Assembly (NCBI GenBank): GCA_964569295.1
Contig: CAZMVU010000032.1
Span: 1 to 32,024 of the forward strand
Length of the DNA: 32,024 bases
Direction of reading: 5' to 3'
Source of the DNA: CAZMVU01 sp964569295
GTDB taxonomy: Bacteria; Hydrogenedentota; Hydrogenedentia; Hydrogenedentales; JAGMZX01
Under the pieces are notes generated by a model, which was not told where the DNA came from, did no database searches, and was given only the letters and a program-made list of their open reading frames with translations. Positions 7,687-16,200 of this stretch are shown one piece after another (within the stretch, counting starts at the first letter, position 1; every line of letters begins with the position of its first letter). A program made the translations under genes and the position numbers.

Positions 7687-7979
7687 TACTCGCCTGCCCC
7701 ATAGCGCATCGGATAAAGGCGGCTGTGGATGGCGCGTGCGGCGCTGGTCAATTCGTGATACGGAATGTCGCACACATTCACCAACCCGATGTTGAAGTTC
7801 TCGCCGCCGTAGGAGCGGCCGGTTGTGGGCTGGTCCATGTATTGAAACCAGTGACAGCCGACAAAAACCGGGTTTGCCGCCACCCGCGACACATAGGTCA
7901 CATATTTTTTTGCGCGGTCTGCCTGGTTAGCCGCAGGTATAAGCCCCCTGTGAAACATGCCGCGATCAAGCGTTGACAT
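7686..7979 (-). pseudogene. C-terminal remnant of an agarase-like glycoside hydrolase
   Basis: The 97 residues from ATG 7979 resemble only the last ~90 residues of beta-agarase/GH50-like TIM-barrel hydrolases: LDRGMFHRGL, then VGCHWFQYMDQPTTGRSYGGENFNIG and a C-terminal DIPYHELTSAARAIHSRLY helix. Full-length relatives are several hundred residues, and the part with most of the barrel is absent. Upstream of about 7990 the frame continues to 8033 without recognisable similarity, so a deletion breakpoint lies there. A chance GAGGT precedes ATG 7979, so the fragment might still be translated and couple to the transferase downstream. It is treated as a decayed gene, not a functional enzyme. Confidence 0.7.
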
Positions 7980-8168
7980 GGCAAATACCTCACGGTTTAT
8001 GTACCGGCCTGCTCTACAGGGCCCGTCTTCCATTCACAACTGCCGGAAAACAAGACCAATTCCCACCGGAAACGGTTTTACCCTGTACCTGCTTGCGATC
8101 AATCCCGAAACAAAAATGGGGACATTACCCAGGGTCTCACGCCCGGATGTATGCCATGCTCAATTTAA

Positions 8169-8202
8169 CGTGCTGATGAGCGCGGGGGAATCCGCCAGCA
8201 CG
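8169..8202. other. two-part stem-loop upstream of the receiver-like gene
   Basis: The arms cgtgctg (8169-8175) and cagcacg (8196-8202) pair perfectly. Inside them gcgg and ccgc can form a second short stem. It lies in the 346-base stretch between the glycoside hydrolase remnant and the gene at 8326. That stretch otherwise shows no gene, only a short gggac-containing sequence at 8114-8130 resembling the arms of the hairpin at 1298. Function unknown. Confidence 0.35.
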
Positions 8203-8325
8203 CCGTAAACGGATGCGTATAGCTTCCCTTGTTATGGGGTTGTTTCCGCTTCCTGGCCGCGCAGGCCAACTCGATGCGTCGTGAAACCGAGGGAAAACCG
8301 GCTTTTGAAGCGAGAGGATAGAGCA

Positions 8326-8724
8326 ATGACAATGAAACACGCCATATTTATTACGGGTGGGGGAACCCATATGCCGGACATCCATGGGTTGCTCAACGAA
8401 CGCGGCTATGAAATTCACTGGCTGGCTTCGTCAGACGACGCCACACCATGGAACAGCGAAGCACACGCCGACATAGCGATTGTATCGCTCAATGCGCTCA
8501 CCATGAAAGAAAATCCCTTCGCCCTGGTGCAGCAGTTACGCCAGCAGTGGCCGGCCGTGCCCGTATTGTTCTTGCTCCGCGGCCAAGCCTACGGCAAGAC
8601 ACCCGCCGTCCAGGACCAGGACGGCGTGTATTGCGTCACGGAGCCAGTGGATCTCTCGCTGTTCTGTAAGTTTCTGGATCTGCTTACCACCTCGCATAGG
8701 GACGGCCAACCGGTGATCACCTGA
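8326..8724 (+). CDS. receiver-like (pseudo-REC) small protein
   Basis: 132 residues with the alternating strand/helix rhythm of a response-regulator receiver domain: an opening hydrophobic strand (HAIFITGG), GYEIHWLASSDDA, ADIAIVSLNALTMKENPFALVQQLRQQWPAVPVLFLL, then a C-terminal CVTEPVDLSLFCKFLDLL helix. The expected chemistry is absent: no acidic pair in the first strand, Ser in place of the phospho-accepting Asp (IVSLN), and Glu rather than Lys before the conserved proline (TEPVD). It is therefore either a phosphorylation-independent receiver or a different alpha/beta protein. ATG 8326 is preceded by AGAGGA. It has no output domain and stands alone, converging on the sulfatase gene 3 bases away. 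Fold assignment is by pattern only. Confidence 0.5.
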   Translation: MTMKHAIFITGGGTHMPDIHGLLNERGYEIHWLASSDDATPWNSEAHADIAIVSLNALTMKENPFALVQQLRQQWPAVPVLFLLRGQAYGKTPAVQDQDGVYCVTEPVDLSLFCKFLDLLTTSHRDGQPVIT

Positions 8725-8727
8725 CGC

Positions 8728-10077
8728 CTATTGTTCCTGCACTTCCCTTCGGAAAGCGTTCATCCGCTGGAGCAGATGCTCCACAATGTCCGGATGGTCC
8801 TCGGCTACATTGTATAACTCCCGCGGATCACGCCCAAGGTGGAAAAGCTGGGTCTCGGCGCTCGCATCCTCCTTGCGCAACTTCCAAACATCCTGCCGCA
8901 CGCCCTGTAAGCGTGCACCCCGGAAGTAGTAGAAGTATTCGTGCGGCGACTCCGCCTCCCCCTGCATCACGGGCAGAATGTTGTCGCCATCCAGCGTGCG
9001 ATCATCCGGCAGCGCGGCGCCGGTCACCTTGGCAAAGGTGGGCAGGAGATCCATGGTCGAGGCAACCTCGGCATTGCGGGTGCCTGCGGGAATATGCCCC
9101 GGCCACACGGCCATCATCGGCACGCGCATGCCGCCCTCGTAGGTCGTGCCCTTCGCGCCGCGCAGCGGACCAGGCGATCCGCCATGCCATCGCTCGTTGC
9201 CTTCCTGCAACATGCGGTCCGGCAGGTCGAGCCAGGGACCGTTGTCGCTGGTGAAGACCAGCAGCGTGTCCTCCGCGAGGCCCTGCTCTTCCAAAACCTC
9301 GCGTATACGCCCCGCGCTCCAATCGATAGTCTCGATAACATCCCCGTAGAGCCCCGCCTCGGACTCGCCGCGGAAGCGCTCCGCCGTGCGCACAGGCAAA
9401 TGCGGCATGCTGTACGCGAGGTAAAGGAAAAACGGGTCGTCGCCGGAATCCTGGATGAACTTCACCGCTTCATTGGTATACCGCTCGGTAAGCGTGTTCT
9501 GGTCGACGGGGTGTTCGATGGCCTCGTTGTTCCGGTAGAGCTTGAGCGGGATGTCCGTCTGCACCCAGGGCTTACGCATGTCGTTGCTGTAGGGCAGGCC
9601 GTACCACTGATCAAAGCCGCGGCCCATGGGGAATACATCGGGATTCTGGTGCCCGAGATGCCACTTGCCCACGCACATCGTGCGGTAGCCGGCCCCCTTC
9701 AGCATGTCGGCCATGGTCACTTCGGAGCGCGGCAGGTGGGTGTCCCGGCCGGGACCCGTGTTGCCGGGCATGCCGCAACGTACCGGGTAGCGCCCCGTAA
9801 GCAGCGCCGCCCGCGACGGCGAACACACAGGCGCAGCCACATAGAAAGAGGTCATGCGCACGCCGTCCCGTGCCATCTGATCCAGGTGCGGCGTGCGGAT
9901 GGTCGGATGGCCGTAGCAACCCAGGTCACCGTAGCCCATATCGTCCGCGAAGAGCACAATAATGTTCGGCGGCCGCTTAGCCTCCGATGCCGCCCGCGCC
10001 ACGCCCGGAAACGCCGCCGCCCCAGCCGCCAGGCCCATGGCCTGTAAGAATGTTCTCCGGTCAAATGATGTGTTCAT
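8728..10077 (-). CDS. Tat-exported type I sulfatase
   Basis: 449 residues. The N-terminus MNTSFDRRTFLQAMGLAAGAA is a twin-arginine signal (Arg7-Arg8) with likely cleavage after VARA near residue 29, so the enzyme acts outside the cytoplasm. The mature part opens with RPPNIIVLFADDMGYGDLG, supplying the metal-binding Asp45-Asp46, and carries CSPSRAALLTGRYP with Cys85 as the residue converted to formylglycine by a separate maturase (not in this window). Further family marks are GKWHLG, FTSDNGPW and KGTTYEGGMRVP. The substrate is a sulfate ester, plausibly of a polysaccharide, but cannot be named. ATG 10077 follows GGAGGGAGG. A 12-bp direct repeat lies 58-84 bases upstream. The gene converges with the receiver-like gene. 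Confidence 0.95.
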   Translation of the reverse strand: MNTSFDRRTFLQAMGLAAGAAAFPGVARAASEAKRPPNIIVLFADDMGYGDLGCYGHPTIRTPHLDQMARDGVRMTSFYVAAPVCSPSRAALLTGRYPVRCGMPGNTGPGRDTHLPRSEVTMADMLKGAGYRTMCVGKWHLGHQNPDVFPMGRGFDQWYGLPYSNDMRKPWVQTDIPLKLYRNNEAIEHPVDQNTLTERYTNEAVKFIQDSGDDPFFLYLAYSMPHLPVRTAERFRGESEAGLYGDVIETIDWSAGRIREVLEEQGLAEDTLLVFTSDNGPWLDLPDRMLQEGNERWHGGSPGPLRGAKGTTYEGGMRVPMMAVWPGHIPAGTRNAEVASTMDLLPTFAKVTGAALPDDRTLDGDNILPVMQGEAESPHEYFYYFRGARLQGVRQDVWKLRKEDASAETQLFHLGRDPRELYNVAEDHPDIVEHLLQRMNAFRREVQEQ

Positions 10078-10134
10078 GAAATACCTCCCTCCTGATTGTC
10101 TCAGAACACCGTAGCATAGACGGCGTGGAATGGG

Positions 10135-10161
10135 AAACACCTTGTGTCAAAACACCTTGTG
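10135..10161. repeat. 12-bp direct repeat upstream of the sulfatase gene
   Basis: aaacaccttgtg occurs at 10135-10146 and again at 10150-10161, separated by tca (15-bp period). It lies 58-84 bases upstream of the sulfatase start. On the minus strand the spacer region reads ttttgacac, containing a TTGACA hexamer, but no -10 box at proper distance was found. It may be a paired regulator site or a chance duplication. Confidence 0.45.
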
Positions 10162-10314
10162 CCCACCCCGCTGCCGCATTCGGGGGCGGATGTTCGCCCT
10201 GCGCCGCGCGTTGTGCCGGGACTCCCAGCCGGGAAGCGGCGTTTCCACCGCACCAACCGCATCCCGCGCACGGCTGATGAGAAGGACGCATTTACTTGGC
10301 GGCGGGGCGAAGAC

Positions 10315-10332
10315 GGGACGCTCACCCTCCCC
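10315..10332 (-). repeat. single 18-bp copy of the dispersed repeat core
   Basis: gggacgctcaccctcccc differs from the minus-strand core gggacgctcgccctccct at two positions. The first change (g to a) creates the TGA stop (10322-10324) of the metallophosphoesterase gene, so the repeat overlaps the end of a coding region. Confidence 0.55.
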
Positions 10333-11281
10333 CACGGCGCAAAGTAATCACCACCGCTTCCGGGGGGCAGTTGAAGCGGACGGGGAGGTCGGTGGTGCCA
10401 AGGCCGGCGGAGGTATAGCCGGTCATGCCGTCTTGCTGCCAGAGGCCGTGGATGTGGCTACGAGGTGCGCCGGGGCAGTTGGTTTCAACAGCGCCCCACC
10501 ATGGCAAACGAATCTGGCCAGCGTGGGTGTGGCCACACAGGTAAAGGTGCGCACCGGCTACCGCCGCTTCTTTCGCGCTTATGGGCGTGTGGCAGAGGAA
10601 AAGTACGAAGGCGTCGTCGGGCTTACCGTGCAACGCGAGCGGCACGGATTCACACTGGAACATCTGGGGATCGTCCACACCGCCGACCCAAAGCGTGGCG
10701 TCGTTCACCGGCAGGGAAAGGCCACCATTCATGAGTACCTGGACGCCAAGCGGACGCAACCCCGCCACCAGGTCTCCAAGATCATGGTTACCGAGAACGG
10801 CATATGTGCCGTACCGGATGCGCACAGCGTCGAGCACCCGCGGCAGTTGGGTTAGCACATGCCCACTCGGGCCATAGTGACCGAAGCGGAAATCGCCTGT
10901 AATGCAGCACACATCCGCCGCGACCCCCGCCAGTGCGCGGGCATAGGCCTCCGCAAATGATGGCCGGCGCCGGCTGAAATGCAAATCGGAAAGGTGCAGT
11001 ATACGGAAACCTTCGAGCCCGGCCGGCAGCCCTTGTATCGCGACAGTTAGCTCGTGCAGTGCCAGTTGATGCGCGTTGGCCAGGCCGCGTTTGTAGAGAC
11101 CGGTCAACCGCAGTGCCGCATGCACAAGCCCCAGGATAATGATCTTGCGCGTGCTATAGGTGTCGTCCTCTCTGCCTTCGCGCAAAAGGTAACGGCGCTC
11201 CGTGCATAAGCGCCGCTCCCAGAGTTGGCTGCGCGACAGGCCGGTATTGTCGTGGTTATGGCGTTGTTTTCTGAAAATCAT
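10322..11281 (-). CDS. metallophosphoesterase (YkuE/YaeI-like)
   Basis: About 319 residues of the calcineurin-like phosphoesterase superfamily, which use two metals to hydrolyse phosphoesters. Motifs in order: LHLSDLHF (Asp99, His101), ITGDFRFGHYG (near 133), LGNHDLGD (near 176), LCHTPI, and LCGHTHAGQIRLPWWG near 255. The HTHAGQ-xLP-W-G ending is typical of the YkuE/YaeI group, linked in some bacteria to lipid A precursor or phosphodiester hydrolysis. A weakly hydrophobic, basic segment (KIIILGLVHAALRLTGLYKRG, about 46-66) may attach it to the membrane. ATG 11281 is chosen because longer starts would lie within or beyond the flagellin terminator at 11370-11409; the N-terminus is uncertain. 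The stop codon lies in a dispersed repeat core. Confidence 0.88.
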   Translation of the reverse strand: MIFRKQRHNHDNTGLSRSQLWERRLCTERRYLLREGREDDTYSTRKIIILGLVHAALRLTGLYKRGLANAHQLALHELTVAIQGLPAGLEGFRILHLSDLHFSRRRPSFAEAYARALAGVAADVCCITGDFRFGHYGPSGHVLTQLPRVLDAVRIRYGTYAVLGNHDLGDLVAGLRPLGVQVLMNGGLSLPVNDATLWVGGVDDPQMFQCESVPLALHGKPDDAFVLFLCHTPISAKEAAVAGAHLYLCGHTHAGQIRLPWWGAVETNCPGAPRSHIHGLWQQDGMTGYTSAGLGTTDLPVRFNCPPEAVVITLRRGGG

Positions 11282-11369
11282 ACCGCATTGGGTCCAGGGG
11301 GCCGTGCGTCGCACGCACCGGCCGGGGGCAGGGAACTGGCGCCGGCCGGTGCTCGTCCCGCGCCGGCAG

Positions 11370-11409
11370 AAACAAAACCGGCTCCCGTCAGCCGGGAGCC
11401 GGGAGCCGG
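11370..11409 (-). terminator. intrinsic terminator of the flagellin gene
   Basis: Read on the minus strand, cgggagccgg... arms pair with ccggctcccg (plus-strand 11378-11387 with 11393-11402, 5-base loop) and are followed by ttttgttt. A second overlapping copy of the right arm (11401-11409) allows a larger alternative loop. It lies 36 bases after the flagellin stop and ahead of the metallophosphoesterase start, separating the two transcripts. Confidence 0.75.
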
Positions 11410-11444
11410 TATTATAGCGGGTTAGTCGACGTCGTTTCCGCCCA

Positions 11445-12254
11445 TCAACCGCCAAGCAGACGCAACGCCGATTGGGGGGTTACGTTGCCTTGAATGAGTG
11501 CACCGATGCTGCCCTGGAGCAGCACCTCACCGCGTGCTTGATCTACCGCGCCTTCCGCAAAATCCAGATCGCGGATCGCCGATTCCGCGGCGAGGGAGTT
11601 CTCGCGCTGAATCTCGCGCTGGTTGATGGCACTTTCGAAGCGGTTCTGCTGCGCACCGAGACTCGCCCGGCTCTGGTCGATGTTCTGCTGGGCCGAATCT
11701 ATCTGGTCAATGGCTGCAGTTGCCCCTGCCTGTGTGCTCAAGTCGATGGTGTCGATTCCCAGCGCGGCCGGGGTCGAATTCGGCAGGTTGAGTCGGTTCT
11801 CGCCTTCCGTACCCAATTCCATAGCCGCCGTGCTCCCGTTGAGCAACTGGGTCTCGTTAAATTCGGTATTCTCGGCCGTCTCGCCTATCTGCTGGACAAG
11901 CTGCTGCGCTTCAACGTTGATGGCTTCACGCTGTTCGTCATTGAGCGTCCCGTTCGAGGCCTGCAACGCAAGGTCGCGCAAACGCTGTGTGGCATCCTGC
12001 TGCGTAGCAAGGCCACCCTCGGCTGTCTGCGCGGCGTTGTACCCGCTCTGCAAGTTGTTCACTTCCACCTGACCCTGCCGGGCAAGGGTATTGAACCGCT
12101 CGGCTATCGCCAGACCTGCCGCGTCGTCCGCCGCCCGATTGATACGCCGGCCGCTGCCCAACTGCTCGATAGCGGTCTGCACAATCTGGTTGGCATTGCG
12201 GGTTTGCCGGCCGGCATTCAGTGCCGGTATGTTGCTGTTAATGCTCAGTCCCAT
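11445..12254 (-). CDS. flagellin (minimal D0/D1 type)
   Basis: 269 residues, the filament subunit exported by the flagellar type III apparatus. The N-terminal D0/D1 region begins MGLSINSNIPALNAGRQT and continues through SSGRRINRAADDAAGLAIAERF-like sequence and the long NNLQSGYNAAQTAEGGL coiled helix. The C-terminal region has LGAQQNRFESAINQ, SAIRDLDFAEGAVDQARGEVLLQGSIGALIQGN and ends in RLLGG. Only about 80 residues (130-210) lie between the two conserved halves, so the exposed D2/D3 domains are essentially missing. ATG 12254 follows AGGAGGT at a good distance. A clear terminator follows. No other flagellar, chaperone (FliS) or chemotaxis gene is in the window, so it is a detached filament gene. 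Confidence 0.95.
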   Translation of the reverse strand: MGLSINSNIPALNAGRQTRNANQIVQTAIEQLGSGRRINRAADDAAGLAIAERFNTLARQGQVEVNNLQSGYNAAQTAEGGLATQQDATQRLRDLALQASNGTLNDEQREAINVEAQQLVQQIGETAENTEFNETQLLNGSTAAMELGTEGENRLNLPNSTPAALGIDTIDLSTQAGATAAIDQIDSAQQNIDQSRASLGAQQNRFESAINQREIQRENSLAAESAIRDLDFAEGAVDQARGEVLLQGSIGALIQGNVTPQSALRLLGG

Positions 12255-13279
12255 AAGCCTACCTCCTGTCATTACGCCGAACGCATCCCGGCATGTTCAT
12301 CCCCACCACTTGCACACCTTTACCCGATGCCCACACTGCCGCTGGCCGTGACGGGCACGTACCTGATGCGCTTACGCTTATTCCGTTCTGTGGCGGCAAC
12401 CGGCGCCCGGCGCCATATCCATAGTAATGGGGTGCTCTTTTGTTGGCACACGGGCAAAGCCCGCCCCATCTAATTCAATTGTACCACACTTTGACGCTTT
12501 GCAGTGCGGTGGCACCACCGAGCACCGCAAGCACCAGCGGCATGACTATCCCCGTTGCCCGCTGGTATTCGCTATCACGGAACAGATTGCGAAACGTGTG
12601 CGCCGCCTACAACCCAGAACGTAAAGGACCCAGGGAGGGCGAGCGTTCCCGCGAACTGAAACTATACGTAAGCCCCAGGATGGCGGTCGGGGACGAGCGC
12701 GCGCCGCCGCTATCCAAGCCATTGCCCATGCCTTTGAGTCCGGCGGCGGTGGCATCAGGCGTTGCAGGAGGGGCACAATAGCGCTTGGGCTGCGAGAAGA
12801 TAACAGGCGGGTAATGCGGCACCGTTGTATGCATCAAGACACCGCCCACCCGTTCCTGCGCGGCGCACGGCACACCAACTGCTCTCCCCTGCGCCTGGGT
12901 GCGGGCGGCTCTTTGCGGTGCGCATTGCACAAGCCTTTTTCTATGAACAGTTTACGCAGCTACAGCAGCCGAGACTGACCAGGCGCTTGCAATGAGCCGA
13001 TAAAATCTGGAATTCCAGGAAGAAGTGTGATAAAAGAGGGTGTCAAGCCAGGAGGGACTGGGCAAAACGGTTAGCGGAATGGTACAATGTTACTGGAAAG
13101 AGTAGCTTCATGAGGGCCGTTCGCCTCCATGGGGCTGCCCGGCACCAACTGGCTACTGGGTACAGAAGGATTGACAGTCCGGGTAACCGTGCGCCCGGAC
13201 GCCCCCGGGGAAGGGGGTGTATGTACAGCACGCGGTTGCGCAATGGGCGAAACCGGACCAGAAATGAGGTAGGCTACCC
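12255..13279. other. ~1 kb intergenic region without a credible gene
   Basis: Divergent spacer between the flagellin (-) and the giant surface protein (+). Short open frames exist but show arginine/proline-rich shadow composition and no ribosome sites. It contains one diverged copy of the 59-bp repeat (12632-12687). Two tgGTACAAT-like extended -10 boxes point outward: TACAAT at 13083-13088 (+) and ATTGTA at 12478-12483 (TACAAT on the minus strand). Neither has a good -35, so they are only tentative promoters, with leaders of about 190 and 220 bases. Confidence 0.6.
12632..12687 (+). repeat. diverged single copy of the 59-bp repeat
   Basis: Starts agggagggcgagcgt, then tcccgcga, and with a few substitutions and two single-base indels continues through acgtaa, gcccc and atggcggt. 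This matches the minus-strand form of the unit at 2419-2477 over nearly its whole length. It shows that the unit also occurs alone and in the other orientation. Confidence 0.7.
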
Positions 13280-16200
13280 GTGAAACATCAAGCTTTTCAT
13301 CAGGCAACATGGCTGATAACAGTAGTCGCGCTGGCACTCGCCGGTACCGCCGCGGCACAATGTTTTCAGTCCCAAAACGATTTCGACTTCCGCTTCGCGA
13401 GTCTGCCCCAGGTATTGGCGCGAATTCTCGAAGATCCGAGCACCGGCGTTGACCTGTGGGCGGATGGCAGCCCCCCCATCTGGCAGAAGGTTCCCGGCCA
13501 AGTGGGACCTGGCTTCACCGACGTGGACAACTCGGGCAATGACATTGACGAGGATGACCAGTTTGCCATGTTGGCGGCCATTCTCGACGGCGATGAGTCG
13601 GTGGTCGGCAGCTTGGATCCCGCCGACGTGACGGCCATTCGCGATGCATATGCGGCGAACCGGGCGTTCATCCAGACCACCGAGATCACGATCCAAAACG
13701 TGCGGGCGGAAGCACTCGGGCAAAGTGTCAATGAGACTGTCACCACAGGCGGAACCCTCAAGATCACGATCTTCGGCGAGACGATCGAAGAAGACATCCC
13801 CAGTCTGTGGAGTGCCAACAGCGGCAGCGACGCCCTGTTGCAGGAGGCGGATGAACAGCTCGAGCCGCTTATTCTCGACCTTGGCGCGGCGTATATGACC
13901 ATCGGCGACGACGACGGTCTGTACTACTTTCAGGCCTTCGTTTCCCAGCTTACCCTGGCCGCCATCGAGAATCTGGTGCCGGCATTGCTCGACGATCTCA
14001 AACGCAGCTCGACGACAATGGGCAGCAAGAGCACCTACACGGTGCCATGCGGCGACATCTCCGACATCGATGAAACCATCAAGATCACCGACCCGATCTC
14101 GACGAACGTGGAAGTCTTCGTCGACAACAACGACATCTGCAACGCGATCCAGGGGTTTATCAATAACTTCAGTTGCAGTGCCGGCACATGCATGGCGGGC
14201 TTACTCGCCGCCGATGGTGACCTGAATGGTGACGGCACCACGAACCAGGACAGCTACTTCATGGCCGAAGACCGCACAGCATGGCTCGAGGCCGAAAGCA
14301 TTACCAACCCGCCCATCGAGCTTTCGCAACAGCCGCAGAACCACGTGGCCCAGGTGGGCGTGCCCATCGACCTCAACGTGGGCACCAGCGGCGGCCAGGA
14401 CGGCGGCTCGATCGAGTACAAGTGGGAGAAGGTCGATGCCGAGTCGCTCAATCCCACCTCGGGTATCCTCTCGGACACAGACAACTACTACAAGGACTAT
14501 CCCTTTGCCGATGCCGCCGGCTTCTACACGGTAACCGTGTGCGACGACCTGTGGACGCGCCGCTCGCGGCCGGTTCGTGTCGAGGTGAACAACACAAGCT
14601 TCGCCATTTTCTCGCAGCCGCAGAACGCGGTGGTCCCTGCCGGCAACGACCACACCTTCGAGGTGATCGTCGTCGGCGGCGTGCCACCCGCGCCCACCTA
14701 CCAGTGGAACACGGGCCCCAGCCCGGACGACCTGTCACCGATTGATGGGGCCACGGATCGTACCTACACGTTGACCGAGCTCGTGGACGAGGGCCCGAAC
14801 GACAATATGTACTTCCAGGTCGATATTGTCGGAAACTCCGCTTCCGGCTCGGAGACCCTGCAGAGTCAGGCGGCGCAACTCCTGGTCATGTTCGATGACG
14901 AAGAGGAGGGCGAAGCCCCGGATGAAATCATTACGTGTGAAGTCGAGCTGACCAGTGACAAGGTGCAGCCCGAAGCGTCCGGCAGCGATAAAATCGGTAC
15001 CGCCACCTTCTATACCAACGTGGAGAATCCGGGACTGCGCGTCAAGATTCTTCACAATGTGGAGAATCCCACATCCGCCGGCATTTACGAAGGCGCCAAC
15101 AACGACACCGGCTCCACCATTGTCGATTTTGGCACGGTGAGCGGCAATGTGATCGATTACACCTTCGAGCCCATGGAGCTGTTCGAGTTCAGTAATGCGG
15201 AGAAGGCGTATATCCAGGTCAACAGTGACGCCAATCCTGACGGCGATATCCGCGGCCAGTACTGCGACATGGGCGGCGCCGGCGAAGCGAGCCGGACCAT
15301 CCTCGGCAATACCGTAACCATCCAAGTCATGCCGAGCGTCGCCACCGATGACTGGGTCGTCGAAGAGCAGGTGCCCGATGGCCTCAGCGTCAGCAACCTT
15401 ACCGGCCCGAATGCACAATGGGATGAGCCCGGGCAGACCATTACCTGGTCCGACACGAGCGACACCGATGAAACCCTCGGGTATCAATTGACCGGGACCG
15501 AAGGCGAATACACAGTGGATGGCGCCGCGGCCTTCGACGGGGTGGATGCCTTCATTACGGGTGACGTAACGGTGACGCTCGTAAGCGGCGAAGGCGAAGG
15601 CGAAGGCGAGGGTGAAGGCGAAGGCGAGGGTGAAGGCGAAGGCGACAGCCCGCCGCAGTTACCCGATCCGCTCGATATGTGCGCTGTCATGGATAACCTT
15701 GTCGGGGCGGTGAACAATCCCGACCTCGAGCCGCTCGTGGCCCTCCTGGGTGAAGACGTTATCACGCTGATTGGCGCCTTCTCCTGTGACATCGCCGACA
15801 TGAACGGCGGCGCCCCGCCCGAAGAGCCCGAAGGCGAGGCCGAGGGTGAAGATCCCCTGGCCGACTTGCCTCCTGGCAACGGCATCCCCGATGGCCGCTT
15901 CGAGTTTGGCGTCATCAGTGAGTTGTACAACAACGCTGATCTCTACACAGACCTGGCCAGCGGCACGCTGCCCGAACAGGTTGAGGCAGGCGTCGAGGCG
16001 GCCTCCGTACCCATGGCGATGGATGCCAACTTCACCAAGCTCACGGAACTTGTCGGCGACCCGATGATTCTGGGCTTGATTTACCAGTTCATCAACGAAG
16101 AGTTGGTCGATGCCGGTGAAGACCCGCTCACAGCGGACCAGGAAGAGCAGATCGAGCAATTGCTCTATGATCTCATGGCCGTTCTCGCGGGCTACTGGAC

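Noticed and set aside
8169..8202. Hammerhead ribozyme, because of ctgatgag at 8172
   Set aside because: The required GAAA after stem II and a third stem with a cleavage triplet are absent.
12440..12781. Small plus-strand gene in the 1-kb spacer
   Set aside because: Spans a dispersed repeat, has no ribosome site and no family resemblance.
13280..13360. Lipoprotein signal on the giant surface protein
   Set aside because: The Cys follows AAAQ, which does not fit a lipobox; an ordinary signal peptide fits better.
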